Assembly: GCF_947179165.1 (NCBI RefSeq)
Contig: NC_077238.1
Span: 77,033,757-77,097,756, forward strand
Direction of reading: 5' to 3'
DNA: 64,000 nt
Source: Solanum dulcamara
Taxonomy: Eukaryota > Streptophyta > Magnoliopsida > Solanales > Solanaceae
The notes beneath the pieces were generated by a model, which was given only the letters and a program-made list of their open reading frames with translations, ran no database searches and had not been told where the DNA came from. Positions 31,644 through 44,131 of the stretch are shown here, in pieces; the stretch's first letter is position 1; the number at the start of each line of letters is the position of its first letter. The translations under genes and the position numbers were made by a program.

Positions 31644-34600
31644 TGTCACGCCCCGGGAGGGTACCCTAGACGTAACCGGCACTCAAAAACCATTTCTGGC
31701 TCCCAAGCGAACCACATAGCCTGATCACACATCCGTTCATTCATTCAATCAGCGGAAGATTTAAAAATAAAGAAATAATTTGGCGAGCAATCCAAATCAA
31801 CGATCTAACTCAAGAAAAAAAAGGGCCATGAGCCAACAAATCAAACTCCGATCTTTGTCATTTAAAATAGTTCGACAAAAATAATTCAAGAACGGAAAAT
31901 ACTCAATTGACCCATCACTATCTAGTCTATGAAGCCTCTATCACTACTATCTATTTGGTGCCAATGACATGTTCATGGCTACCTCAAACCAAAATAAAAG
32001 GGCTAACTCGATGCAAGAATGATATAAGCGGTGTCCTCCGAATGTAGGGAAGGACTCACCAATACGCTGAGTGTGTATAGATCCTCGATGATGCTCCTAT
32101 TAACGATCTCCTAAACCTGTCTCTGCATCATGAAATGATGCAGGTCCAAATGGACGTCAGTACATGGAATGTACGAGTATGTAATATGGCAGAATGAAAC
32201 ATACCTCAAGGGAGAGTAACGTTGGTTCAAATACCTCAACTCAGAAAGATAAGAAAGACTCAATCAAAGTGTCATAAGTCCAAGGTAAGAATACAATTTT
32301 TTTGACAAAGATCAATCCTATACCATACAATCCAATCCAATCATGTACAATATAATTCAATTAAATCATTCACAATTCGATCCCATCCAGTCATGTATAA
32401 TCTGATTCAATCTAATCATATCGTATATCCAATCCAATAATATACCCTTCCATCGTACACTATCCAATCACATATCATATAATCTAATCCATCGCACATC
32501 ACTTAATCCGGTCATATAGAATCAACTCAACAATCAACTCAATAATCAACTCAACAATCAACTCAAAGGACTCAACTCAATAAATATGCAAATTAAATTA
32601 TGAAATGTTTTACAATCCAACTATATCATCAACCAATCTCAATCGAACCAATTATATCATGCACAAACCACTCAATTTGGGAGTTTCTCTAACCGACAAC
32701 AATCCCACCACCTATATATAGGTGATGCACAATGAGTCACGCCGTTGCTCCGTCCATTCATACTTGCCAAGGTATGAACAGCTCAAACAAATCATGGATC
32801 CGTCAATCAATCAAGTCCTATCATTTCAGGACAATAAAATAGGAAAACATCTGACACGGTACAATCCCTTCCTACGTTGGCGGCGTAGTTTATGGGATTC
32901 GAGTATGGACTATACTCTTACCCAATTCGGTGCTCAATACTCCTCCCAAGACTCAATACACGCATAGTTATTAAGTGAGTAAAATATTTAAAATACTCAT
33001 TTAGCCTCATCAGACTCTTTCAAATCAACTCATTTAGTCTCATTGGACTCTCTTCAAAACTCAATCAAATCTGGCCTCATTGGACCCTCTTTCAAATCGA
33101 CTCATCTCCAATCATCAAACTCTTCTCTTTAAAAATCTATATAAATCTCAAAATTTACATTTTTAAGGAAAATAATGCTCAACTCATTTATACTCCAAAT
33201 ACTCATGTTCAAAAATATTTAAAAGACTTCTCAAACTCAAATCATGCTTAAACTCTTTTTAAATCGTAGATGAAAATAATCATCCTTTAAAACTCAAAAT
33301 AGTGTATAAATAATTTATGCAAAAATGTTCAAAAAAACATTTATTTAAAACTCTTTCTCAAAAGATTATTTATTTTCAAAATATTCGTAAGACTCCAATC
33401 AACTCAAATTATGCACATCACATACCACAAAATCACATTAGACTCCAATCCACTTCATCACACAACATCGTCAAATACCATTATTCACATCGTCATCAAA
33501 CATCATCATCATCACATCATCATCAAACATTATCATCACATCATTGTCAAATATCATCATCACATCAATCGTCAAACATCTACTCCAAGGTCCTTATTTT
33601 AGTCCTATGTTCAATTTATGGAAGCAAAAAGGACATTCTTAACTATCCAATTCATTCTTTTCATTCCAATCAATACATATATACACAAAACCATCCACCT
33701 CAACTCAAGACAAATTATGACCAAAGAAATCTCATCTTGGGTTCATGTGAATGAAACATGAATTCATACTCTCAACAAAACTCAACTCAAGAATATCGTC
33801 AACATCTATAAATCTATATACAAAGATACATTTGAAATCGATAATATAAAAGATAACTATTTAGTAACTCAAGTCATTAAAAACATCAATCAACTAATAG
33901 TCATTAAAAACATCCTATAGTTTAGGAAAACTTTCAAGAAAACCTTCTTAGGAGGTTCAACTCTTTCACAACTCCTATCCAACACATCTATGGGCATATG
34001 GAAGAAATAAATCTATATTTTAGGTTAGCCTTACATACCTTGTGAAGACTTTGAAGATACCTAGTTGTTGGGTCTTCAATGGGAGACTTGAATCCTTGAA
34101 ACTCTTGAAGGCACCCTTTGTTGGAGAAGGATTTGGAGAAGAAGAAGAAGAAGAGAGGAAAAATTTCTAGGGCTTTTTAGAGAGAGAGAGAAGCTGAAAA
34201 TAATGGTCTAAAATGCTCAAGGATGGTGTATATATAATTTGGAAAAAGTCCAAGTTGCCCCTCTTCCAAAAATCTGGAAATTTGGGCAAAAGTCTTGCTG
34301 GCGCTATAGTGGCGCGTCGCGCCACTGCAGCGCCAAGCCAAAATAGGATTAAAACCCTGCACATCTACTAGTGGCGCGTTGCGCCAAGCCCCAAACTACT
34401 GAGGCTGTTTTCTGGCGCTATAGTGGCGTGGGGCGCCACTGGAGCGCCAAGCCTGAATTTTGCCCAGGCCTGAAATTCCTGCAGTACTAGTCTATAGTAA
34501 AATGGCCATAATGTTTGACTCCAAACTCCAAAAATTGCAATCTTGGTGGCGTTGGAAATAAGACTCAAAGACATTTAATTTAGTAGGTCGTGGTCCACCC

Positions 34601-34856
34601 AGTTCATTATATTCTATGAGATATGGTCGTTTGAAGTTTATCCTTATACTAACTCGTCCGAAAACTTAATCGATTGGAGTTCTTTGGACTCGACTTGGTG
34701 TTAGAGATCCCTTATGACCCCTAAACACATCTAAACACTTCGAATACTTAGGAATTAATCCTAACTCATGTGTAAAACTACAAGTCCTTCGGTTCGAGTC
34801 TACACACACGTAAAGAAATGTTTGAGTTTTTGCGAAAAATTTTCCGGGGTGTTACA
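31644..34856 (-). mobile_element. Solo LTR, chromovirus-like (3213 bp)
   Basis: In element orientation (minus) it begins TGTAACACCCCGG and ends CCCGGGGCGTGACA. Perfect TSD aatat at 31639-31643 and 34857-34861. Removing the LTR and one TSD restores a continuous copia frame (LARRHI then CGNLYKTHVKVWSDN). Homologous along its length to 18070-21236, roughly 85-90% by eye. Has GC-rich TGGCGCGTCGCGCCA-type units at about 34300-34450, an AT-rich middle, and degenerate CAATCCAATC-type repeats at 32300-32560. Confidence 0.92.
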
Positions 34857-34861
34857 AATAT

Positions 34862-35560
34862 GTCTTCGAGCGAGAACCATAACTCCTTTCAGCAATTTTC
34901 ATGTGCCTTTTCCAAAATGACTTTCATAACCTTATTTGTTAAGAGCTATACCTGATATTAGGTTTAGCCAAAGATTTGGCACATGACGGACATCCTTCGA
35001 TATCATTATACTTCTGACATTTGTTTGTATTTTGATATCACCAATTCCAACTATCTCACAAGAATAAGTGTTCCCCATCTTCACTACTCCAAAGTCTCCT
35101 GATTTGTATGTTGTGAAGAAATCTTTTGGGGATGTGGCGTGGTATGATACTGCAATATCTATCTCCCATTTGTTGTCTTCTTGACTTGAGACGTAAAGGC
35201 ATGTTTCTTCTTGATGGAACAAATGGCTACCTCTCCATGGGTAGTGACTAATGCATCTTCATCCTTCTCCTTCAACTACCCCTGCCCCTTCTGTAATTTT
35301 TTGTAGTTCTTCTTTAAATGGCCCTTTATTCCATAGTGGTAGCACTCATATGATAGCTTCCTACCATCTGTGGATTTTCCCCAACTCTTGCTTCTGCCTC
35401 TCCTTTTATCTTAACTTCTTCCTTGTTGTCTCCCTCTTTTGATAATAAGGGAATGCGACTCACCATGATCGATGTCCTTTCTTCTGGCTTCTTCATTAAA
35501 TAAGGCATCTTTGACTATAGACATGGTCAAATTTCCATCGGGAGCTGAATCATTAAATAA
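34862..35560 (-). pseudogene. Copia D gag and protease remnant
   Basis: Minus-strand: basic zinc-knuckle region (CYHYGIKGHLKKNYKKL, second Cys replaced by Tyr, near 35290-35345) and protease / GAG-pre text (IDIAVSYHATSPKDFFTTYK, GDFGVVKMGNT, DVRHVPNLWLNLISGIAL) at 34932-35222. The upstream part to 35743 is leader and degraded gag. Frame breaks near 35225 and 35320. Confidence 0.75.
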
Positions 35561-35743
35561 GGCATCTTCATTTTAGCTCCGTTTTGCTCTAGAAAGTTGC
35601 GCTGAATTCGTAGCGACGCAAGGAATCTATGAAGTGATCGCAACACACCGACGATCACGTTTTCAAAGAAATGCAGCTCTGGCTTGAAATTTTCATGTTT
35701 CGATATCTTTCGACGAATATAGAACCAAAAATCCTGTACCACT

Positions 35744-36079
35744 TGTTGTGATTCTGTGATCACTATAAAGAATATTTAGGAGAAAAAAATAACTTTATTT
35801 CACAAGAATAGAATTATAGAGAATTTACACCAAGAATTTCTCTCTACAAAAAAACCTCACCAAACACTCTCTTCTTCTCACAATCTCTTTCTGGATTGTA
35901 TTTTGTGTGTTCATTTACAAGTGAAACATAAAACTCTATTTATAGCCTTAAAAATGTGGTTGGTGGCTGAATTTTTCATTCAACAATGGAGGATTCAAAG
36001 ATGGTGGTTGATGGCTTCAACAATGGTGTGCAGCTTCTAGAATGGGTTAGAATGGGTTGGTGGACTGTTGAACATATCA
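35744..36079 (-). repeat. 5' LTR of copia D (336 bp)
   Basis: Partner of 28578-28896. It carries a local duplication (AGAATGGGTT twice near 36040-36058) and an A-rich insertion (ACAAAAAAACCT) not in the other LTR. Confidence 0.85.
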
Positions 36080-36111
36080 AGGTACACCTCGCTGCTAATT
36101 ATTATTTTAGC

Positions 36112-36240
36112 ATAGTACTGTCTCTTAACTTGGATTCAGCTGGCAGTTATGACCTCTAACTTTACTAGTGCACAAGTAGACACTTTAACTATTCAAAACT
36201 TGAACAAATAGACACATTCGTCCTACACGACATCCTACAT
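36112..36240 (+). repeat. Partial copy of the foldback element arm
   Basis: The text TTAACTTGG, then GCAGTTATGACCTCTAACTT, TGCACAAGTAGACACT and CATCCTACATGGCAAT aligns with about 27790-27925, the inner left arm of the 799-bp palindrome. Only one arm is visible here. Confidence 0.6.
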
Positions 36241-36458
36241 GGCAATATACTGAGTTTGTGAACTAAATTTGTTTGAATTTATCTATAATTTGATCGATAC
36301 CTTGCGAAAAGTGATTTTTAGAGAAGAAAATTGGTTGAATTTAGCTATTTTGATGTTTTGAAAAAAAGTTCCTCTATATTGTTTTGTTGCAACTTGAAAA
36401 AGGAATGAACAAATGAATTGTGTTTTGTGCACATTAATGACTCTGCTGGAAATACAAT

Positions 36459-37561
36459 ATGGACTCTGCTGTAATCTTTATACAAACATTCAACATGTCT
36501 TATAGTGCTGAAAAAATTGAAGGTAGTGATGATCTTTTAACCAAGATTTTACTACTACTCCCTGCTAGACCTCTCTTCAGGTTCAAGCTTGTTTCCAAAC
36601 GGTGGATGTCTCTCGTCTCCGATCCCCGTTTTTCTTCTCTCTGGAAGCCTGAATCTTTCCCAACTGCATTCATTCTGCAGTCGCCTTTTCTCGATTACCC
36701 TTGTTATTACCTTCCTGATAAAACAAAATCTAAGGCTTCTATTATATTCTTTGATTTTATCAAAGATGTTGTAATTTTGAATTGCTGTGGTGGTTTACTT
36801 CTTTGTCGTAAAAGGCTCTATGATAAGTACATTGTGTGTAATCCAACTACAAAGGAATTCCATACTCTTCCGAGTCCAAATGTGGAGTCACTAAACATGA
36901 GTTTGGCTTTTGATCATTCAATATCGCCTCATTACAAAGTTATAAATGTTGGGTTCCATTTCCTGATTCATAAAGAAAGTCTTTGGCATTGTCTCCCTAT
37001 CGAAATATACTCTTCAGATACCAACTCCTGGAGGCGATCTCGAGCCCAGTTTCCAAAAACATTTTAAAGCTATTTAGGACATGGTAAGGGAGTTTTCTTC
37101 AATGGAGCTATCTTTTGGATCTTTAGAGGGATAAATAGCTTTTGTTATTTTGATATTGATAGGGAAATTATCCACTCTTATCAATTGCCTAAATGGCTGA
37201 ACAGTATTACTGTGGATGCATCCGTGGGAATTTACATCTTGTTGGCTCTTGATTCAGTGATTCGCATCATATTAACATATTTGTATTGGGAAATGACTAC
37301 TACTCTTGGAGCCTAAAGTATTGCATTGATCGACGTGAACCAACTTCATGTGCAATTCGAGAAATGATTTGTAGTTCGCCTGGACTTACTTCTCTTGAAT
37401 TTACGTTTGCTGTGCTTTCTCTTATGACAAGTGAAGGGAATAATCAGCTACCAGATTTGATTCCTTACATGCCTTGCAAAGTTGAGTTTACGGTAAAAGG
37501 TAGGACATATGAGAAGTTGCCACTACCGTCAGTTGATCAATTTTTTGACAATCCATTCTGA
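36459..37561 (+). pseudogene. F-box protein pseudogene
   Basis: Starts MDSAVIF or, more likely, at the internal Met at 36495 (MSYSAEKIEGSDD). The F-box is at about residues 24-62 of the longer frame (DLLTKILLLLPARPLFRFKL, VSKRWMSLVSDPRFSS). The F-box-associated part follows (YIVCNPTTKEFHTLP, SPHYKVINVGFHF, IEIYSSDTNSWRRS). A stop at 37065-37067 ends the frame, and similarity continues in the same frame (GHGKGVFFNGAIFWIF). A frameshift near 37220-37260 then leads to a last frame (NIFVLGNDYYSW...LPLPSVDQFFDNPF) ending at 37561. With all segments joined it would be about 365 residues, a normal length. It would have been a substrate receptor of an SCF E3 ligase. No intron at the position where the 16-kb paralog has its MITE. 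Confidence 0.8.
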
Positions 37562-38365
37562 ATAGGAAGCAAATTAAACTGAGTATATAGGCCAGTAGAT
37601 ATATAGGGAATGTGTTTATCACTTCAGTCGGTCCATATTATTCGTAATCACTCAAAATGTAGCACTAAAGTTGGCTCCTTGGCAGCTAGGTGGTTTCTGA
37701 CTGAGAGTAACACTTTGATCGTACAAGTCATTTTATACCTATTGCATAGCTCAAGTTGCTTGTTAACTTAAATGTTGTCTGGCTTCATCTGTAATCAAGC
37801 AATAATATTCTACCTTTCTTTTGAGAACTTTGCCCTCCTAGTATTACCTTCTTTGATTTTTTATTTCACAATGCCCCTTTCAGTTTTTTTTTTCCGACCC
37901 CTTTCAGTTATACTAATGAAATTCTCTCCTGGATTATACTAATGAGTTATGAGGCTCCACTTCTTGAAAGCTTAACCGCTCGATTAGTTATATTATAATG
38001 AGAAAGCTGGATTTCTCCAAGAAAGGGCACTCAAGTTGAAGCCAACTAATCACCTGGCAATGTCTAAATGTTTTGATCTTTTTTTTTCTCATTTGAATTC
38101 TTCAAATCAAGTGTTACAGTATATAGATGAAAATTTTTTCCTACTGTTTAACAGCGTTTGTTGAAGTACAACCTACATGAATAAACTTGAAAAAAAAAAT
38201 CATGAAAATGAGTATCCGATCATATACATTTCTATGTCTATCATATGAACAATGCAAAATGAATGAATCTAGGGAGACTAATCTATCAACTAACCCTAGT
38301 AATTGCATGTACAAGCATAGAGATTCCTGTCTCGAAGAAGCTGAAGAATATAGCTGAAAGTTGTG
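37562..38365. other. Intergenic, no gene seen
   Basis: Between two convergent genes (F-box pseudogene +, U-box kinase -). AT-rich, holds their 3' flanks; no repeat or frame recognised. Confidence 0.6.
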
Positions 38366-41300
38366 TCAATGTTTCCCTGACTTCCACTCTTTGATAGCAG
38401 AGAGAAGTGTATAATTTGGAAGCAGGTGCTTATGTGGTAATGGTAAATTTGTAACTGGTGAATTATCATTGTCTGCGAGCCATGACTCTATTGCCTTCCG
38501 GTCATAAGTGTATCCATCAGCCGCAACACAGGGGTCCTTAATCACTTCCTGTAGCAGAATTTCCTTTAGTAAATGAAGCAAAGAGCAAGTAGTCGTCTTT
38601 GTATACTATGCATAATAGCATCAGGTAAATGAAGTGATTGACGCAATAAAACCTGCAGCAAATTTATCATAATTGTACCTTGAGTAGAGGGCATTTGAAG
38701 TGGCTAGGAGGTGGAGTTTGATTATATTTCAAATGTCGAGCTCTATCAGCAACCTCTTTCAATCTCTCCAAAATAGGGAGAACTTCATCTTTCAGGTCAG
38801 GTCTGTCTCTACGTCGAAGTTCAGTGCATTTTAGAGCAAGTACAGTTAATTCCTTTGTCTCTTCAAGAGGCCATTCACCTGCTTCTTGATCCAGCAACTC
38901 CACCAGTTTATCCTCTTCGGTAGCCATTTCTACCATGTGGGCTAAAGCTATGGCTCGTTTTGCAGTAAGCAACTGCAATATGACCATCCCAAAAGCATAA
39001 ACATCAGATTTTGTAGAGACTAATCCTGTCCTTTGATACTCAGGATCTATATAGCAAAGTGTGCCAACTGGGCTCGTGTCTTTATATGTGGTCATTGGTG
39101 AGGAAGAGTCTGATTGAACCATTGTTGAAAGACCAACATCTCCAATTTTGCTCACCAAGTTATGATCAAGGAGTATGTTAGCTGGCTTTAAATCACGGTG
39201 TATGATCGGTTTTGGCTTCGTGTTATGAAGGAAAACAAGAGCGGAAGCAACTTCCCAAGCTATGCGAACCCTGTCAAACCATGTAAGTGGAGGTGTGTTG
39301 TTTTTCCTTGTCAACCTATCCTCCAAACTTCCATTCTCCATGTACTCGTATACTAGGCAACCGCGTTCAGAGCATGCACCGAGGAGAAATAACAAATGAG
39401 GATGATGTATTTTGCTCAATACTTCAAGCTGTGGAAATAACCAGAAAAAAGGATGTGGTTAGTTTTATTCAAAGCCAAATCCTAGCGGTAGCAGTGGAAT
39501 CACAACTACAGTTGACTGAAGCTAATATGCCATGTACATTACTCAAAACTTATTTTAGTTATTCCTGGAGATTTTGCATACCTCTTGTTGAAATTGCTTA
39601 GTTCTATGAGCCTCAGCGGAATGAAGAACTTTCACTGCTGCAGGTGTATGATGCAAAGAGCACTTGTAGACCATTCCATATGATCCCATTCCTATCTTAA
39701 GATCCTCAGAGAATGATGAGCTAGCCGTCACAATCTCTTCCCACGTGAATTCCTGGTACTGATGCAAAGGTAGTACCAATGATTTCTCTAGCTTTTCTTT
39801 TGTTCTAGCCTCCCGGCTAGCAATTCTCTCTGCTGCTCTTCTTTGCTCAGCTTCTCTTTCGACACATTCCATTGCATAGTCAGCCTCCTTCTTTGCTGCT
39901 TCACATTTTAATTTTTCTTGTTCTGCCAATTCTTTCGCTTCCTCCTCTTTAAGGTTTATCTGCTTAAGTTTATTTGCTTCCTCTACTCGAAGCTTCTGAA
40001 ACTCATTCAGCTGAGAGAAAAGATAGTGTAAGTAAACTTGAAAGCAATGAGAACAGGAACTCATATCATAAGTTGCCACATGAGATCATAACAATTTTAT
40101 GTAATCGCATATTGCTTAAATCTATCACTAATTTACAATTAGTTTTTAGGACAATGCAACTAGAAACAAGGCAATTTTTATGTTTGTGCAAGTCTGATGC
40201 TTCCTCTTTTTACTGATTGGTGTGTTCAGTACTAACTACCATCGGCCATGACTATATTGCTATTTTTCCTGATGATGTTGACATATTTGGAAAGATAAGT
40301 ATGACTAGGTAGAAAGCAGTTGCCTTCTTCGTCAATTATCCAATATGTGCATGACAGAGGTAAGAATGCTTATTGATTTCGTGCTTCTAATAAAAAGAGT
40401 AATAGCATTTTGGGGGTACTATTTTCCACAAATTCAGTTTTAAATAAAAATTACCTTCCGAGAAGCATCTATCGCCTCAGTTTGGGCTATTGCATACATT
40501 CCTTGAATATGTCTGAGCTCAATTCTCAGTTTTTCTAGATCATAATTGATGTTAACCTGCATATATGCACAGACTTTAGTAGCAATTCATGAAATTAAGG
40601 CAATTTTTATGCAACTCCCACAGCATTATATGGTACGTAGAATTTTGAGTCTTTGCATTCTTATGGAGAAGATGTTTTAGCATGAAAAAATAAAATGAAG
40701 GTAAAAACATCAAATCATGCTTAAGTTTCAAACTTGAAATCAGTGTCCCCTTGGCTGTGAATTAAGTTGAATTTCATGTTACTTCTACAGTCACAAAATT
40801 AAAAAATTAGTTAACATCTACTCAAAGTATCACTATTTGTTCCTGAATAAACTTCTCTTAGTTCCTTCTGTAAACATGAGGTTTGGTGTAAGCTTTCTAC
40901 TAACTTTTAGGACTATGCATAAAACTGCGGAACCAAGAAGCTCCTCATATAAGCAAAGTGAATGTATGGCTCTGCATGTTAAATGAAAGAAAAATATGAT
41001 CACCTGACTTCCAGATGAAGAATCTATTGGAACGTCTGAGGTGGAAGACTGGCTTATCGACCATTGTTGATTGTCTACTTTTGCTTTTTTGAAACTTGAA
41101 GCACGATTGTAGATATCAGTAATTCCCGAGCTACTGAAATAGCAATTTTTTTCATCCTCAGCTTCTCCAATAGAAACAGACAGAGCTCTAGGATGGATGA
41201 CTTCATCAAAATTTGCTCTTTTATGCAAAGTAGTATTGCTTTTAATTGAAAGGGCTTGAAATGCTTCTCCAATGTCGATAGATGAACTTCTAGATTGGAT

Positions 41301-43201
41301 TTTTTCGCTGAAATTTGTTCTTTTAGGGAGAAGCGTCTGGAGGGCCTGGTGTACTGGTGATTTAGCTTGATAACGTTGCGGTTGATGTGAAGGAGAGTAC
41401 AAATGAGAGTATGAAGCAGGTGAAGTTGAGCAGTGGTCCGTCTTCTCTGAGAGTTAAAGAACAAGATATTACTATTGTGGCAATGAAACAAGGGGAATAT
41501 TCGGTCCTGCATATACTTGTAGGTATGAATTCTTTCGTTTAAGATTCTTGTTTATGACATATATAGTAATCATCTTCAATTGCTTCTCGGTTCATCATTT
41601 GATCGCCTTGTGTGAATGTAGCTCGTTGTATCCTTTGTTAATGTCTAGGAAAATGAAGAAATATGTGAATAAGAAAGTTATACCTGCTTGTGAGCTAAAG
41701 CTGTGGCCTGTAGAATTGTTGGATGAACTACTTGTATCACTGCTATCATCTATAACGAATCTGTTGTTTTCTGTACTCGAGGAGCGCACTGATGACAGTT
41801 TTCCCTTTGACACAGCATAAACTGTGCAAAAGGTTGGAGCTGTTTCTGAGATACTTGCTGATAAGTTTCTTCCCCTGTGAATCATTCAGTAAGTTATCAC
41901 ATCATCGTGACAATAGTATGCTAATTGCAACAAAGAAATGTCATAATATCCGAATGGACAACCAAAAAAGTTCAATCAAGACATTGATTTTGAGTTATTG
42001 CTATGTGGAGGTCCAAAATATCAAATCTTTTGAGGTTTTTAGTACACAGGCTTGGTATAAACTTCTGGTAATCCTCAAACCGAAATTTTATGCAAGTCGG
42101 TGGCTTCTTTCATCCTCCATGGTGAGTTCAAGTGGCAAAGGTGGAGCGACTTGTGAATTAAGTCTGGTACTTAAGTGGAGAATGGTAGAGGGGCGAGCCC
42201 ATTATTCCCGAGTTCCAAAGGCTATAGTTGGTCCTAAAGTTGGTCCTAGACGGATTTCTCAGTCATCAGACGAGGGAAAAAGCAGGTATGACATAGGAGG
42301 AGACAAGTTTTCTGTCATGAAATCAATTTATTCTTTTTCAAATTTTGAAGGGAAACATAATTGGTACCTTGAAAATAGGCCAGGGTTTGAGGTTCCAATA
42401 ACAAGCTTGTTGATAGAACATTTAGATACTACCCCTGCAATTGCATTTATAACATCTTTTGATTCAAGTTGAACAACTCCTACTTGGACCTGCATTTAGT
42501 TAGACAAAATGAACATTCTTAACCAAGATGTAATTCCTTAAGTATTTCAGGCACGTAGGATATAACTCGAACCTGTCTCCGACTACACATTGTCTTGTAA
42601 GGAAGAAGCTTCTCACTTGCTTGCAATTCAACTTCCTTCCTGAAGGCATCCGCTACATCCTCTCTTACTTGTGCAATAGGAATCAAGTTCCCCACTAGTA
42701 CAAAAATATGTAACAACTTGCAAGTTTAGACTAATTACAAGGCATGTAACAAACTACACTTTCAAGATCCAACTTCTGAACACGTGAACTCCAGAATCAG
42801 GTTAAATGCGTTAGAGGGTGTTTAATAATGAAGTTTTTACATTAGGTATGCCAGAGTATCCGAAGTAATTTATACAGGCATTGATTACTTGCCCGTTCCC
42901 TTAAGGTTTTGGATTGAATACTCAGATTCTTTCACAGCAACAATCCAGACATGTAGCAGAACTACTTTCAACATAATATGTCCTAGATCAAAAACTTACT
43001 AGGAGTTGGAACCGCGGTGATCTCAGGGCGGACATGTAGCAACATGAAATGCTTCTCTCCCTCTGGAATAAACTTCTCCAATGCCCATTTCACCACATAT
43101 CTGCTATTCTTGTTCCCAGTTATGGCTATTGCAACAACTGAAGAAATCGGAGACTGCATTGTTCCTTGCCCTTCCATTTTTGATATATCACTCTCCTCCA
43201 T
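38366..43201 (-). CDS. U-box E3 ligase with USP and protein kinase domains
   Basis: Nine coding exons on the minus strand, all with GT-AG introns and consistent phase: 43201-43000, 42694-42573, 42489-42368, 41874-41684, 41446-41004, 40556-40455, 40010-39582, 39428-38679, 38548-38366. The product is 847 residues. Order: universal-stress-protein domain (about 20-150; SSVVAIAITGNKNSRYVVKW), Ser-rich linker, coiled coil rich in Lys/Glu (about 361-470), kinase (about 490-760) and C-terminal U-box (788-847; DPCVAADGYTYDRKAIESWL). The kinase has GMGSYG (501-506), Lys521, HRDLKPANILL (HRD 614-616) and DVG instead of DFG (634-636), a variation I recall for this plant family. Cytoplasmic, no signal peptide or membrane segment. 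It would phosphorylate and ubiquitinate unknown targets, probably in stress signalling. No disruption seen. A further 5' exon may exist (44070-44131). Confidence 0.92.
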
Positions 43202-43232
43202 ACTCTGCCACTCCTCTTCAGTAATGAAAGTT
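43202..43232 (-). other. Possible coding extension of first exon
   Basis: The exon beginning at 43232, after an acceptor TTGCTGCAG, is open in the frame of the annotated start (TFITEEEWQS then MEESD). It is either 5' UTR or coding if the exon at 44070-44131 is used. Confidence 0.45.
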
Positions 43233-43311
43233 CTGCAGCAATAACAAAAATGTAAGTTCAACTCGTGCATTAACAGAGGCGAGTTTTATGGTTCAAATGA
43301 ACTCATTGCAT

Positions 43312-44035
43312 TCAACTCGAACTATGTATCCATATTCAAAATAGAAAATCAAAATGTGCATTTGTACATATAGATGAGAAGATTATACTCGTTTCGTATT
43401 GGTTGATTATAGATCATGAATTCACGTCTACACACACATCATACATCTTTAAAATACCAAAGAACATAGGACCAGTTTCTATGGTTCAACTCGAACTATG
43501 TATTCATATTCAAAAAATTACTGAAAATGTGTATATGTACATATATATGAGAAGATAATGTTCATTATGTTACGACTGACTCTAGATCATGGATTCACAT
43601 TACACACACATCATACATTCTTGAAATGACCAAGAACATTGGATGAGTTTTATGGCTCATCTCGAACTATGTATTCATATTCAAAAAACACTCATTCTAT
43701 ATTGATTGACTCTAGATCAGAGATTCACATCTACACACACATCATACATCCTTGAAAACGCCCAATAACATGGGATGAATTTTCATGTTTCAACTCGAAT
43801 TATGTATTCATATTTAAAAAACACGTAATTATGTCCTAACTGACTCTAGATCATGGAATTACATTTACACACACATCATACATCCTTGAAAATGCCCATG
43901 AACATGGGACGATTTTTTTATGGTTCAACTCGAACTATGCATTCATATTCAAAAAACACTCATTCTATACTGATTGACTCTAGATTATGAATTCACGTCT
44001 ACTTGCATAAATATACATTCTTGCAAACGCCCCAA
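43312..44035. repeat. Tandem repeat, about five units of 133-174 bp
   Basis: Five successive copies starting with TCAACTCGAACTATGTATTC at about 43312, 43486, 43657, 43790 and 43925 (spacing 174, 171, 133, 135). Each continues with a TTCATATTCAAAA string, a GACTCTAGATCATG string, CACACACATCATACAT and GAACATGGGA. The last unit decays at about 44035. It lies just upstream of the U-box kinase first certain exon, within the intron if the upstream exon is real. Confidence 0.85.
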
Positions 44036-44069
44036 TAAAGGCACAAAAAAGGAACAAAAGAATACTAAC

Positions 44070-44131
44070 TCTTTCCAACTTTGTGCTCTCTTGATGTATT
44101 TTGGACTTCTTATGTAGTTAAAAGTAGGCAT
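44070..44131 (-). other. Candidate first coding exon of the U-box kinase
   Basis: An ATG at 44131 opens 20 codons (MPTFNYIRSPKYIKRAQSWK plus two bases), followed by a GTTAGT donor at 44069. Spliced to the acceptor at 43233 it joins in frame (KETFITEEEWQSMEESD) and would give an 878-residue protein. The in-frame join is suggestive, but there is no family similarity to back it. Confidence 0.4.

Larger units (their letters stand above)
28578..36079 (-). mobile_element. Tnt1-like copia D with nested solo LTR
   Basis: Minus-strand element with LTRs 28578-28896 (3') and 35744-36079 (5'), TGATATGTTC...ACAACA in element orientation, and flanks aggca (28573-28577) and aggta (36080-36084), a TSD with one transition. 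Polypurine tract GAAGGGGAGAA next to the 3' LTR; a degenerate primer site (TGGTACAGGAT) near 35728-35742. Gag-pol is decayed throughout and split by the solo LTR 31644-34856. Without that insert it would be about 4.3 kb. Confidence 0.9.

Noticed and set aside
33317..33754. 145-codon plus-strand frame
   Set aside because: Lies in a solo LTR, His/Ser-rich translation of CATCAT-type repeats.
41792..42472. 226-codon plus-strand frame
   Set aside because: Antisense of exons 3-4 and the intron between them in the U-box kinase; no recognisable domain.
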